From LZORAL124-50-18 sp051208045 (GTDB lineage: Bacteria > Pseudomonadota > Gammaproteobacteria > Pseudomonadales > Oleiphilaceae), in the NCBI GenBank assembly GCA_051208045.1, contig JBPJFY010000005.1, forward strand, positions 236,169 to 300,168: a stretch of 64,000 nucleotides of DNA, written 5' to 3'. Position 1 is the stretch's first letter. Every line of letters starts with the position of its first letter. Shown here in pieces: positions 6,786-15,795 of this stretch. Both the position numbers and the translations under genes were made by a program. The notes beneath the pieces are model-generated. The model was given only the letters and a program-made list of their open reading frames with translations, did no database searches and was not told where the DNA came from.

Positions 6786-9767
6786 TCTTCCAAGTTTGTC
6801 ACAACACTATTGGTGTGTCTGTTGCTGGCTGTGGGCGCAACGCTCGCGGTTCAGCATTGGGTGATCTTACCGGGCTTTGTGGAGCTGGAGCGCAACAAAG
6901 CCAAGCGTGATTTGGCGCGCGTGATGGACTCCATCGATCGGGAGATCGGCTATGTGCGACAGGTGGCAGCGGATTGGGCGGCCTGGGATGATACCTACCG
7001 ATTTGTACAGGATCGTAATACCCCCTATATCGACTCCAACTTTCAATGGGAGTCGCTGGAAGCTTCCGGAATCAATTCACTCTTTGTTTACAATCACAAT
7101 CACCAGCGTGTATGGGGTGAGACGTACTCGTCTCTACTAGGTGGGCGAGCTGATCTGGATCGTCAGACGCTGGGGCGCTTCAAACAGTGGTCGGAAACGG
7201 TTCAACAGAGCCAGCAACTGACACCGTTGTCCGGATTCATGCTGACCAACCGGGGCCCGCTGATGATTGTGGCTTATCCCGTGCTGACGAGCGAGAAAAA
7301 GGGTCCGGTAAGGGGTGCTCTGATCATGGGGAGATTTCTCAATGCCCGTCTGCATGAGACCATTCAGCAATATACGCGTGTAGATTTCAAGCTCACTCCG
7401 ATTACCAAAGACACACCGGAGTATTTGTCTCAAATTGTTCGCAAAGCGCTGGGTCAAGAAGGTTATATTCAAACGCAGGATGAAGAATGGCTGAATGTAT
7501 TTGGTGTCGTCTTTGATATTGATAAAGCGCCTGCGTTACTGGTCGAGGCGCACATTCACCGGGACATCATGGCACGCGGGGTGTTGTCGGCGCGTTTGGC
7601 GGCGGTATCCATTCTGTTTACTCTGCTGGCGACCTTGGTGGTGGTTGCTGCCGTGGCACTGTCCAGTCTCCGAACCATGAAAAAAGCCAACCAGCGTGTG
7701 TTAGAGCTGGTGGAGGAGCGCACCCGGGAGCTGGCGGTTGCCACCGCTGAAGCGGAAATGGCGCAGGTGGAGGCCAGTGTTGCCAATGACGCAAAATCGG
7801 AGTTTCTGGCCAACATCAGCCATGAAATTCGTACCCCGCTGAATGGTATTATCGGCCTCGCGCAGATGGCGAGCGATACGGTGACGGATGTGAACCAGCG
7901 TAACATTCTGTCCACCATTCTTCGTGAGGCAGACTCACTGATTGCACTCATTAACGACACCTTGGACCTGTCGCGCATTGAAGCCGGCAAGCTAGCGCTG
8001 GACTGCCACCCGTTTGATTGCGTGCAGCACCTGGAAGATATCGCCTGTGATGTGGCACTCCGTGTGGATGACCGGGACATTGAAGTGACCTGTTATGTTG
8101 CGCCGGATGTACCGCGAAAAGTGCTGGGAGATCGGCGCCGGCTTCGCCAGGTGTTGTTGAATCTCGCCTACAACGCCTTGAAGTTTACAGAGCAAGGGCA
8201 GGTGAACCTGCGCATGGAACGAGCCGGGGATTCGGCGCAGGCGGCCTGTCAGGCCGATGAATGCGTTTTGTATTTTTCGGTGGAAGACACCGGAATTGGC
8301 ATTCCGGAAGAAAAACAACACACCATTTTTGACCGATTCAGTCAGGCGGATAACTCACTCAGCAAACGCTACAAAGGTGCCGGGTTGGGCACACATATCG
8401 CGCAGGAGTTAGTCTCTATGATGGATGGAGACATTGGGCTGGAAAGTGAAGAAGGCGTTGGCAGTCGGTTCTGGTTTACGGCCAAAGTGTCCGTGCAAGC
8501 GGAAGCAGGCACCGCGGTGGACTGGCAAAGTGCTCAGCCCGGCAAGCGTGTGCTGATTCTCGACAGTTGCGGGTCGACCTGCGATATCCTGTCGGTTTAT
8601 CTGAGGGCCTACGGTATTGCGGCTGAACAGGCGACAGATCTGGAAACCGCTTTTGATCTGGCCAGTCATGCCATGCTGGAAGACGCCCCCTTTGACCTGT
8701 TGCTCATTGATGAAAAATTCCTCCTGAAAGAGCGCCCGGGGGAGCTGGGTGCATTGCCCGCCGTCGTGTTGTCTCGTATTGGGCATACCGGTGTGATCGA
8801 TTTCAATGATCTGTCACTGGATGTGAAGGGCTTGTTGATCAAGCCGTTACGCTGGGGACTGCTCAAAGCCTTACTAATGACGTGCCTGGAAGGACGAAAG
8901 CTTGTGAAAAAGAGCGTTGAGCCCGCTTCTGCGCCGGCCAACGTGTCTGCAGTCACCGTCTTGTTGGTGGAGGATTACCCAACCAACCAAATGGTGATGA
9001 TGGCCCATTTGCAATCCGCCGGCTATGTGGTGGACCTCGCAAATAACGGGGAAGAAGCGGTCGCCAAGTGTCGGCAGAAAGCGTTTGATTTGATTTTGAT
9101 GGATCTTCAAATGCCGGGAATGGATGGCTATGAAACCACCAAAGTCATCAAGAATCAGCGCTTGAGTGACGCACCAATCGTCGCGATGAGCGCGCACGCG
9201 ATGCCGGAATATCGGGAGAAATGCCTGGCCATTGGCATGGCGGATTTTCTGGCCAAACCGGTCAAACGGCATGTGCTGATTGATAAACTGAACCAATGGA
9301 CTCAACAGATTTCGTCAGAAAAAACGGCAAACTTGGCCAAAAAAACGACGCTTCACTATACTGAGGGTTCAGATAATGACGGGGTGGTCGCAGAGCAAAG
9401 GACGGGTGTGCCTGTCGCCATTTTCGATTATGACCTGGCTCTGGATGAGTTTATGGGCAATGCCGAGTTGCTCGAAGAAGCCGTTGAGCGCTTCACACAG
9501 GATACCCAGGTGCAGTGCAAACACATGCTGGGCTGGGCGACGACCGGAGAGTTGGAGCGCATCCGGCATGAGGCGCATAAGATCAAGGGAGGCGCGGCGA
9601 GTATCACGGCTTATCCGCTGTCAGAGGCGGCCGCCAGCCTGGAGCAGCAATTGATGGGCGCAAGTGGCTCTGAGCTGTCAACAGAAGCGTTCGCCGACAG
9701 TGTGCGTAATCTTCAGCAGGCGTTTGAGCAATTCGCTCAAGCAGTAGAGCACACATTGGGCAAGTAG
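6783..9767 (+). CDS. CHASE4 hybrid sensor histidine kinase (CHASE4-HisKA-HATPase-pseudoREC-REC-Hpt)
   Basis: A large membrane hybrid kinase. Residue numbers count from the TTG at 6810. An N-terminal membrane helix leads into a CHASE4 sensor with the WAAWDDTYRFV signature. A second helix near residue 265 and a coiled coil precede HisKA (SHEIRTP, H338) and the ATPase domain (DTGIGIP, GAGLGT). A degenerate receiver follows, then a true receiver (LILMDLQMPGMDG, D765) and an Hpt domain (EAHKIKGGA, H923). This is a full internal phosphorelay. The TTG at 6810 would cut into the first helix and has no Shine-Dalgarno. GAGGGG at 6771-6776 is ideally placed for an ATT codon at 6783, so an AUU start is proposed. 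The REC-HDOD regulator downstream is the likely partner. Confidence 0.85.
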   Translation: MSSKFVTTLLVCLLLAVGATLAVQHWVILPGFVELERNKAKRDLARVMDSIDREIGYVRQVAADWAAWDDTYRFVQDRNTPYIDSNFQWESLEASGINSLFVYNHNHQRVWGETYSSLLGGRADLDRQTLGRFKQWSETVQQSQQLTPLSGFMLTNRGPLMIVAYPVLTSEKKGPVRGALIMGRFLNARLHETIQQYTRVDFKLTPITKDTPEYLSQIVRKALGQEGYIQTQDEEWLNVFGVVFDIDKAPALLVEAHIHRDIMARGVLSARLAAVSILFTLLATLVVVAAVALSSLRTMKKANQRVLELVEERTRELAVATAEAEMAQVEASVANDAKSEFLANISHEIRTPLNGIIGLAQMASDTVTDVNQRNILSTILREADSLIALINDTLDLSRIEAGKLALDCHPFDCVQHLEDIACDVALRVDDRDIEVTCYVAPDVPRKVLGDRRRLRQVLLNLAYNALKFTEQGQVNLRMERAGDSAQAACQADECVLYFSVEDTGIGIPEEKQHTIFDRFSQADNSLSKRYKGAGLGTHIAQELVSMMDGDIGLESEEGVGSRFWFTAKVSVQAEAGTAVDWQSAQPGKRVLILDSCGSTCDILSVYLRAYGIAAEQATDLETAFDLASHAMLEDAPFDLLLIDEKFLLKERPGELGALPAVVLSRIGHTGVIDFNDLSLDVKGLLIKPLRWGLLKALLMTCLEGRKLVKKSVEPASAPANVSAVTVLLVEDYPTNQMVMMAHLQSAGYVVDLANNGEEAVAKCRQKAFDLILMDLQMPGMDGYETTKVIKNQRLSDAPIVAMSAHAMPEYREKCLAIGMADFLAKPVKRHVLIDKLNQWTQQISSEKTANLAKKTTLHYTEGSDNDGVVAEQRTGVPVAIFDYDLALDEFMGNAELLEEAVERFTQDTQVQCKHMLGWATTGELERIRHEAHKIKGGAASITAYPLSEAAASLEQQLMGASGSELSTEAFADSVRNLQQAFEQFAQAVEHTLGK

Positions 9768-9842
9768 ACCCCTGAAGGGAGCCGGCGATACCGGCTGATG
9801 TGTGATGACTGGTAGAAAACAAGGGTGAGACGATAAGACAGT

Positions 9843-11186
9843 ATGTACCGATTTTTAATTGCGGACGATGAGCCTGCGACACTCGCAAAGATGAGTGCAA
9901 TATTTTCCAATGTGGGTGAAGTGGAAACCGCCTATGACGGGACAGAGGCGGTAGGATACTTCATCCGGGCCATGCAGGCGGGGAAGCCGTTTGATTTTGT
10001 GGCGTTGGATATTGATATGCCCAAGTTAGCCGGCACCATGGCTCTGCAGCGCATCCGGCAATATGAAGAGTCCATTTCCGGTGTCGGTAAGCCTGTGCGT
10101 ACCAAAGTGGTGATGATGACGTCGCATAAGGATCGTCGTCATGTGGAAGCTGCCATCAAGTATGGTTGCAACGGCTATCTGGTAAAACCCGTGAAACCCG
10201 TAGATGTCTACACCAAACTGCATCAGTTGGGATTTGAGGGCATGGATGTGCCCGATGTGGTGGCGGCTCCTGAAACGGCGTCATCCAGCAGTGAGAAGTC
10301 ACCGGGTTCCGCACCTGCAGTACCGGAGTCCCCTAAACCGACACTCAAGCACGCCATCGTGGAGAAAGTGAAGGAGTTAAAATCCGGCGAGTTGAGCCTG
10401 CCCTCTCAACCTGACGTGTACATGGAACTCAAGCGCCTGGTGGAAGAGGGCGCAGACCTGGAAGTGGTGGCGGATTTGTTGAAAAGCCACCCGGCCATCA
10501 CCGGCAAATTGATCAAACTCAGCAATACCGCGCGGTATCGTGGCATGAAGGAGAATATGAGCCTCGCCGATGCCATTTCACGACTGGGGCTGGAAGAGAC
10601 CGTCGATCAGGTGTGCGCCATTGGCACCAAAGACATGTGTACCGATATCGATCCCAAGTACAAAAAGTACGGGGAAGAATTGTGGCAGGATTCGCTGGCC
10701 TGCGCTTATGCCTGCGAAGTGTTGGCGAAAACGCTGAGTGTGAAGCTGGAGGTCGATCCCTTTACGATGGGTCTGATGCATGATGTGGGCAAGATCGGGC
10801 TGCTGCGCATTTTTGAAATGCTGGAAAAGTCCGGTCAGTTTGACTCAGAAGTCGTGTGGGAGGATATGCAGCCCATTCTGAGCCAGTATGAGGGCGTGTT
10901 GGGCGCGATTTTATTGAAGCAGTGGAGCTTGCCCGAGGAATATCAAAAAGTCGCACGCTACCACGGGGATGAAAGCTTCAGCCCCAAAGCGTCCGATGAA
11001 ATGAAAGTGGCCAATCTGGCCATACAGGTGTCCAAGTTGATGTTTGCTACACCGGGCGAGGATTCACGCGAAGCGATAGTCGCGAAATATCAAAAGCTTT
11101 TCCCCCAATTGCAGATCACCACGATTGAATCCGTGATCGAAAAAACCCAGGCGGCCTTTGCGGAGGGGGTGAAGGCGATGGCTTGA
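9843..11186 (+). CDS. Response regulator with REC and HDOD domains
   Basis: 447 residues. The receiver domain (1-125) has the acidic pocket ADDE at 7-10, the phospho-acceptor D56 in LDIDMP, the MMTS segment and the lysine in LVKPVKP. A Pro/Ser-rich linker (about 140-165) leads to an HDOD domain (about 175-370) with LPSQPDVYMEL and the SHPAITGKLIKLSNT segment typical of this HD-related output module. HDOD proteins lack phosphodiesterase residues and act as signalling scaffolds. The gene lies 75 bp after the hybrid kinase on the same strand and is its most likely phosphorelay target. The output partner cannot be told from sequence. Confidence 0.88.
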   Translation: MYRFLIADDEPATLAKMSAIFSNVGEVETAYDGTEAVGYFIRAMQAGKPFDFVALDIDMPKLAGTMALQRIRQYEESISGVGKPVRTKVVMMTSHKDRRHVEAAIKYGCNGYLVKPVKPVDVYTKLHQLGFEGMDVPDVVAAPETASSSSEKSPGSAPAVPESPKPTLKHAIVEKVKELKSGELSLPSQPDVYMELKRLVEEGADLEVVADLLKSHPAITGKLIKLSNTARYRGMKENMSLADAISRLGLEETVDQVCAIGTKDMCTDIDPKYKKYGEELWQDSLACAYACEVLAKTLSVKLEVDPFTMGLMHDVGKIGLLRIFEMLEKSGQFDSEVVWEDMQPILSQYEGVLGAILLKQWSLPEEYQKVARYHGDESFSPKASDEMKVANLAIQVSKLMFATPGEDSREAIVAKYQKLFPQLQITTIESVIEKTQAAFAEGVKAMA

Positions 11187-11188
11187 TG

Positions 11189-11212
11189 GCTGCAGCCCCA
11201 GGAGGCTGCAGC
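11189..11212. terminator. Hairpin between convergent HDOD regulator and argS
   Basis: GCTGCAGCC (11189-11197) and GGCTGCAGC (11204-11212) form a perfect 9-bp stem with a 6-nt loop in the 35-bp gap between two convergent genes. Neither strand has a U-tract after the stem, so it is a weak bidirectional terminator at best. Confidence 0.5.
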
Positions 11213-11221
11213 AGAGCCTGC

Positions 11222-12976
11222 TTACATCTTGTCCAGTGTATCAATTCCCAGCAGGGTGAGCCCCTGTTTCAGCGTTTTTGCTGTTGCTGCACTCAACTGC
11301 AGTCGGCTCGCACGATCAGCGTCGGTGACACCGTCCTTGTTGATTGGGCAGGCTTCGTAGAAGCTCATAAACGCGCCGGCCAGCTCATACAGGTAGCCAC
11401 ATAAAAGGTGCGGCATACCACGCTCGGCCACACGTTGTATTGTGTCGCCAAACTGAATGAGCTTTTGCGCCAAGGCTTCTTCCGCAGGTTCCGCCAGCGT
11501 GACATCCCCGGAGAGCTCCGCCACAGACACGCCCGCTTTGCGGAAAATGGACTGGATGCGGGTATAGGCGTACTGCAGATACGGCGCGGTATTGCCCTCA
11601 AATGCGAGCATGTTGTCCCAGTCGAAGATGTAATCTGTCGTACGATTTTTGGAAAGATCCGCATACTTCACTGCGCCGATGCCAACCGCCGTGCTGATCG
11701 TGGTGAGCTCTTCCGGCGTGAGGTCTGAATTTTTCTCTGCCACCAGTCGGGTGGCGCGCTCCACAGCCTCATTGAGCAGATCTGTGAGTTTGACGGTGCC
11801 GCCGGCACGGGTTTTGAAAGGTTTACCATCTTTCCCTAACATCATGCCGAAAGCGTGGTGTTCCAGCGTCACCGACTCCGGCACGTAGCCCGCCTTGCGC
11901 ACGATACTCCAGGCCTGTTGCAAGTGTTGCGCCTGTCGGGAGTCGATAAAGTAGAGCACCCGGTTCGCATGCAGTGTTTCATAGCGGTATTTGGCGCAGG
12001 CGATGTCGGTGGTGGTGTACAGGAATCCCCCATCGCGTTTCTGAATGATCACCCCCATGGGGTCACCATCCTTGTTCTTGAACTCATCCAGAAAAACGAC
12101 GCAGGCTCCGTCGTCTTCTACCGCCAGGCCTTTCGCTTTCAGGTCTTCAACAATTCCGGGCAGCATGGGGTTGTAGAGACTCTCTCCCATGGTGTCCTTT
12201 TTGCTCAAGCTGACGTTTAATCGGTCATAGTTGATCTGATTCTGCTCCAGCGTGACATTCACCAGCTTGGTCCACAGGGCCAGGCAGGCATCATCTCCGC
12301 CCTGCAACTTCACCACGTAGCCTCGGGCGCGTGCTGCGAACGTTTCGTGTTCATCATAGCGCTTTTTTGATTCCCGATAGAAGCCTTCGAGATCCCCCAG
12401 ACTGGCATCGGCAGCTGTCGGATTGGCGGCCATAATGTCTTCCAGGTGGGCGATCAGCATGCCAAACTGCGTTCCCCAGTCACCGATATGATTTGCGCGA
12501 ATGACCGTATGGCCCAGAAATTCCAGGGTTTTGGCGATACTGTCCCCGATGATGGTGGATCGAATGTGCCCAACATGCATTTCTTTGGCGACGTTGGGGG
12601 CCGAATAGTCCACCACGATGGTTTGAGGCGCGTCGGCAACCGGAATGTTCAGCGTCGGGCTACCCAGAATCGCGATCACCTGTTGTGACAGCCAATCGGT
12701 ATTCAGGAAAAAGTTGATAAAACCGGGGCCCGCGATTTCTGTTTTGGCCACGCGTCCGGAAGCGGGCAGTGCTGCCCGAATTGCCTGGGCGATTTCCCTA
12801 GGATTTTTGCGCGCGGGCTTGGCAAGCAACATGGCGAGATTGGTGGCAAAGTCGCCGTGGGATTTGTCTTTGGTTACGTCTACCTGAATGCGCGGTTCGA
12901 TGTCATCAGGGATCACGCCATCCTGTTTGAGTTGCTGCAATACCTGAGTCAGCAGTTCAACAATATGGTTTTTCAT
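11222..12976 (-). CDS. argS: Arginyl-tRNA synthetase
   Basis: A class I aminoacyl-tRNA synthetase charging tRNA-Arg. The 584 residues fit the family (E. coli 577). The ArgRS-specific N-terminal Add1 domain is followed by the HIGH-type motif HVGH in the segment KEMHVGHIRSTIIGDS, and by the C-terminal DALR anticodon-binding domain. The KMSKS equivalent is the divergent GKPFKTRAGG, normal for ArgRS. The gene converges on the HDOD regulator. ATG at 12976 gives the standard N-terminus MKNHIVELL. It is transcribed alone. Confidence 0.97.
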   Translation of the reverse strand: MKNHIVELLTQVLQQLKQDGVIPDDIEPRIQVDVTKDKSHGDFATNLAMLLAKPARKNPREIAQAIRAALPASGRVAKTEIAGPGFINFFLNTDWLSQQVIAILGSPTLNIPVADAPQTIVVDYSAPNVAKEMHVGHIRSTIIGDSIAKTLEFLGHTVIRANHIGDWGTQFGMLIAHLEDIMAANPTAADASLGDLEGFYRESKKRYDEHETFAARARGYVVKLQGGDDACLALWTKLVNVTLEQNQINYDRLNVSLSKKDTMGESLYNPMLPGIVEDLKAKGLAVEDDGACVVFLDEFKNKDGDPMGVIIQKRDGGFLYTTTDIACAKYRYETLHANRVLYFIDSRQAQHLQQAWSIVRKAGYVPESVTLEHHAFGMMLGKDGKPFKTRAGGTVKLTDLLNEAVERATRLVAEKNSDLTPEELTTISTAVGIGAVKYADLSKNRTTDYIFDWDNMLAFEGNTAPYLQYAYTRIQSIFRKAGVSVAELSGDVTLAEPAEEALAQKLIQFGDTIQRVAERGMPHLLCGYLYELAGAFMSFYEACPINKDGVTDADRASRLQLSAATAKTLKQGLTLLGIDTLDKM

Positions 12977-13160
12977 GGGCTCTCTACCGGGGAAATCAAT
13001 GGAAAGTGCGTATGACGGGCGTCAAATCAAGGGCGCAATTCTACTGGATGGGGCGGGGAAATGCCAATTGATGCGAGTAAATCGAGGTACAGGGTTGACA
13101 CCACTAGTGGCTCATTCTATCGCGCAGGGCTGTACGGGGTGCGCGACCCCTGGGAGACAC

Positions 13161-13179
13161 CGCTGCCTGTTAGGCAGCG
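13161..13179. repeat. Hairpin overlapping the stop of the 13.2-kb gene
   Basis: CGCTGCC (13161-13167), loop TGTTA, GGCAGCG (13173-13179): a perfect 7-bp stem whose loop contains the TAA stop of the minus-strand gene. There is no U-run, so it is probably an mRNA 3' stabilising or weak termination structure. Confidence 0.35.
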
Positions 13180-13628
13180 ATTAGAGTCGGTATGTTTTCG
13201 TCGTCGAACTGGAGACAAGATTCGCTGACTGCCAAAGTTGGGAAAGCGCTATAGGCTTTGTGCAGGAAGTCCATGTGTTCTGCTGACAAATTGACAAAGC
13301 GGAAAACGATGCCAAGTGAATCGCCCACTGTTCTCAAGCGCACGAACCGCAGAGGGATGTCATGCAGCTCGATCAACGTTGATTGGGTGTCACATAAGGT
13401 TAACTGGGAGATTGTACCCTCGTTATTCTTGGGAAAGAGTGCATGCAGGTGCTGAGTATCCAGGTAATGTTGAATGTAAATACAGCCACCACGCAAATTA
13501 AACACGATGGGATAGATGGTGTTGTCTTTTTCTGGAAGACTGTTCGTAAAGGCGGGTTTAAACAGCTCGCACTGGGCAAAAACGCGTTTACCGCTTAAGC
13601 GTCTCAAATCTCTACCTTGCTGTGTCAT
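13170..13628 (-). CDS. Hypothetical cytoplasmic protein, PilZ-like
   Basis: The frame is open to 13676, but the ATG at 13628 (MTQQGRDLRRLSGKR) has a GAGAGG Shine-Dalgarno about 6 nt upstream and gives 152 residues. The N-terminal RRLSGKRVFAQC segment followed by a beta-rich stretch with NLRGGCIYI resembles the arrangement of PilZ domains, but the second motif departs from D/N-x-S-x-x-G. The assignment is therefore tentative and c-di-GMP binding cannot be claimed. No signal peptide or membrane segment is present. It sits alone between argS and the SBP gene, on the same strand as both. Confidence 0.55.
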   Translation of the reverse strand: MTQQGRDLRRLSGKRVFAQCELFKPAFTNSLPEKDNTIYPIVFNLRGGCIYIQHYLDTQHLHALFPKNNEGTISQLTLCDTQSTLIELHDIPLRFVRLRTVGDSLGIVFRFVNLSAEHMDFLHKAYSAFPTLAVSESCLQFDDENIPTLIAA

Positions 13629-14010
13629 ACTGCCTCTCTCGTTTGAAAGTTGACGATGGGTGAGTCCGATAATCAAGACAATTCGATTTTATTTATTGTT
13701 GTCCGGGTTATTAAACCGTGGTGCGAAGGCAGGAGCAAGGATTGTGTGACGACAATTATTAGGAATGTGACTTGTGCGTCATCGTGTAAGGAAGTGCATC
13801 CCAAATGTAAGGCTTTATATCTCGAAGCTTTGCAACGGACAGGTTGATGGGTAGCGAGCAAATTGCTTCGCTGTTCCGGTGTGCGACGTTCTGATGCAGG
13901 GGATCCGAACCCTGGTCGTTTTGGAACTGGCTAAGCATCCGCAGTACGCTTACCAAAGTTGCTCTCAGGCATAACGGCCTGAGAGCTGGAGTTCATCCTG
14001 CGAATTTGCT
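13629..14010. other. Intergenic region of about 380 bp without a convincing gene
   Basis: The stretch carries the promoter-side sequence of the 13.2-kb gene and the hairpin at 13961-13986. The short open frames here lack Shine-Dalgarno sequences and recognisable proteins. A GTTCGGATCC-like stretch near 13900 (minus strand) recalls a tRNA T-arm, but no acceptor, D or anticodon stems could be drawn. Confidence 0.5.
13961..13986 (-). terminator. Strong inverted repeat after the SBP gene, probable terminator
   Basis: GCTCTCAGGC (13961-13970) and GCCTGAGAGC (13977-13986) form a perfect 10-bp stem with a 6-nt loop, starting 25 bases past the stop of the SBP gene. On the minus strand it is followed by AACTTTGG, a poor U-tract. 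It is probably the 3' end of the long minus-strand transcript from the CotH cluster. Confidence 0.5.
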
Positions 14011-15000
14011 TTATTCTATCAGCGTCGCTTTTTTCTGGATGTCTGCTGGTAGTTGGATCTGCCACTTCGCCAGTTGCGCCTTGCTGAAAAAATACCGGCC
14101 TTTATCACCAACTTTGGGGCTGATATCGGCGGGTTTTGCGGCGCCGGAAAGTATTTGATCTGCCATTTCTGCAGCGGCTTCCCCTTGAGTTTGACCAAAC
14201 AAGACCAACCCTCCTGCCGTGGCATTAGCACCGACGGAAAAATCCCAAAAGCCGAAGATGGGTACGGGCGCATTTTCCGACGTCCACTGGAGCACCTCTG
14301 CCGCAGGTTGGCTTGCACCCTGTGTATCCACGATGGTGTGGTAAAGGCCAACGACAATTGCATTGTAATCATTGTCTTTTGCGGAGTTAACGGTTTGCTT
14401 CCACTCATCCAAGTCACCAATGAGTTTCAGATCCACCTGAATGCCACTGATTTCGATACTGGTATTGTTTTTAAACGTTTCTTCGACGGCCGCTTGAGAT
14501 GTGGTACCTGAGTCAAACAGCACCAGAATTTTGGATACTTTGTTGTTCATCATTCGGCCAATCTCACTGATGCCCCGCTTATAGAGTGGCCGCTCCAGGA
14601 TGCCTGTTACCTGATTCATTTTGGCCAGATTCAGGTTGCGTGGATTGCTGTTGATGCCCAGAAATACCGTGGGTGTGCCAGAGGCATTGATTTTTTCTGC
14701 GAGAAATTTAAACGCATTGTCATCACCGAGTATCACTAAATCTGGTTTGGATGCTTCAAATCTGGCAAAGGCGGCATCCGCTTTCCCCTGAAACTCACTT
14801 TTCGGAATACGCTTGGTATCCATTTGAAAGGTGTCAATGGCGTATTTCTCACCCAACACAGCGCGCAAACCCTCCATGTAGGAGGCATCCCAAGGGTACT
14901 CCGCATGATAGCTTTCAATCACAAGTATTTTGCGTTGTTCCGCTTGAGCCAGAAAGCTCAGGGTGACCAGCAGCGAAAAGAAGAGTGTTTTCAAGGGCAT
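14011..15000 (-). CDS. Periplasmic ABC_sub_bind-type solute-binding protein
   Basis: The open frame extends to 15138, but the ATG at 15000 has a GGAGG Shine-Dalgarno and produces a clean signal peptide (MPLKTLFFSLLVTLSFLAQA, cleaved about residue 20). The 329-residue product reads like the orphan ABC-type binding proteins of the ABC_sub_bind family: RKILVIESYHAEYPWD, a KPDLVILGDDNA segment and a PIFGFWDFSVGANATAGG segment near the C-terminus. Such proteins often serve sensors or lack a cognate permease; no permease gene is nearby. It is 116 bp downstream of the DUF4956 gene on the same strand and probably ends the CotH cluster transcript. The ligand is unknown. Confidence 0.75.
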   Translation of the reverse strand: MPLKTLFFSLLVTLSFLAQAEQRKILVIESYHAEYPWDASYMEGLRAVLGEKYAIDTFQMDTKRIPKSEFQGKADAAFARFEASKPDLVILGDDNAFKFLAEKINASGTPTVFLGINSNPRNLNLAKMNQVTGILERPLYKRGISEIGRMMNNKVSKILVLFDSGTTSQAAVEETFKNNTSIEISGIQVDLKLIGDLDEWKQTVNSAKDNDYNAIVVGLYHTIVDTQGASQPAAEVLQWTSENAPVPIFGFWDFSVGANATAGGLVLFGQTQGEAAAEMADQILSGAAKPADISPKVGDKGRYFFSKAQLAKWQIQLPADIQKKATLIE

Positions 15001-15116
15001 CGTGGGCCTCCAGTGATTGCGTGATTTTAGTCGTTTTATACACAGACTTTTATGAGTGTAGTCAACGACCAAGGTTCGGAGGAGAATTACCCACAATGCG
15101 CCAGGCCTGTTCCCGC

Positions 15117-15788
15117 TTAGGGGGGAGTCATCGGACACTTGGTCAGGTTTTCCGTATCAGGCTTCGCGTTTGGTGTTTCCGAAGCGGTGTAGGTGAGGTC
15201 CAGCGTGGCTGTGTCTCGCACGAAATCCAGCTGGACGATGTCAATATGCTGGATCACCAGGCCCGTGCGTTGGGAGAGATCTGCCCACAGGTGTGCGCGC
15301 CGCTCAGGTCGCAGGTTGTCAATGAGTTCGTATTCGACTCGCTGTGTGCGCCCGGATTGCGTCAACCAACAGCCATCGCAGAGCCAGGCACTGGCGCAGA
15401 TCACTGTGTGTAAGGCGGTGAGCTCAACGGGATTTAACGGACCCACTGCGGAAAGCAGCGACATGGCAATAACCAGAAAAAGGTAAGTCATTTCCTTGAC
15501 GGAAATGGATTCTGTGCGATATCTGAGCATGGAGAACACGGCAAACAGGCCAAAGGCAAATCCCATCGACAGGTCCACCGAATGGAGCAGGGCGGTGACA
15601 ATAAAGACCCCAACCCCGAAGAGGAGAAACGCAATGGCATGGTCTCGGGTACCGGCAGAGACCTTTGTATGACGGCGACGGAAAAAAGCGCCCAGATAGC
15701 ACCCATACACGAGCACAAGAATGGCGATCATGTTGATGCCGAGGGTGAGGAAAAAGTCGAGACTCAAGGTTTGAAACATCGGGGTCAC
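15117..15788 (-). CDS. DUF4956 membrane protein
   Basis: 223 residues with about four hydrophobic helices in the first 140, including a helix-breaking segment GFAFGLFAVFSMLRYRT that is characteristic of DUF4956, then a soluble C-terminal domain (about 150-223) with a beta-rich QHIDIVQLDFVRDTATLDL stretch. Function is unknown. In many bacteria DUF4956 genes accompany VTC-domain polymerase genes and CotH, as here, so a membrane partner of the VTC enzyme is a reasonable guess. It starts 7 bp after the VTC gene, implying co-translation. Confidence 0.82.
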   Translation of the reverse strand: MTPMFQTLSLDFFLTLGINMIAILVLVYGCYLGAFFRRRHTKVSAGTRDHAIAFLLFGVGVFIVTALLHSVDLSMGFAFGLFAVFSMLRYRTESISVKEMTYLFLVIAMSLLSAVGPLNPVELTALHTVICASAWLCDGCWLTQSGRTQRVEYELIDNLRPERRAHLWADLSQRTGLVIQHIDIVQLDFVRDTATLDLTYTASETPNAKPDTENLTKCPMTPP

Positions 15789-15795
15789 CTATAGG

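Noticed and set aside
13880..13930. tRNA-like T-arm on the minus strand
   Set aside because: A GGTTCGGATCC stretch with partial pairing occurs, but the loop is 8 nt and no acceptor, D or anticodon stems can be built.
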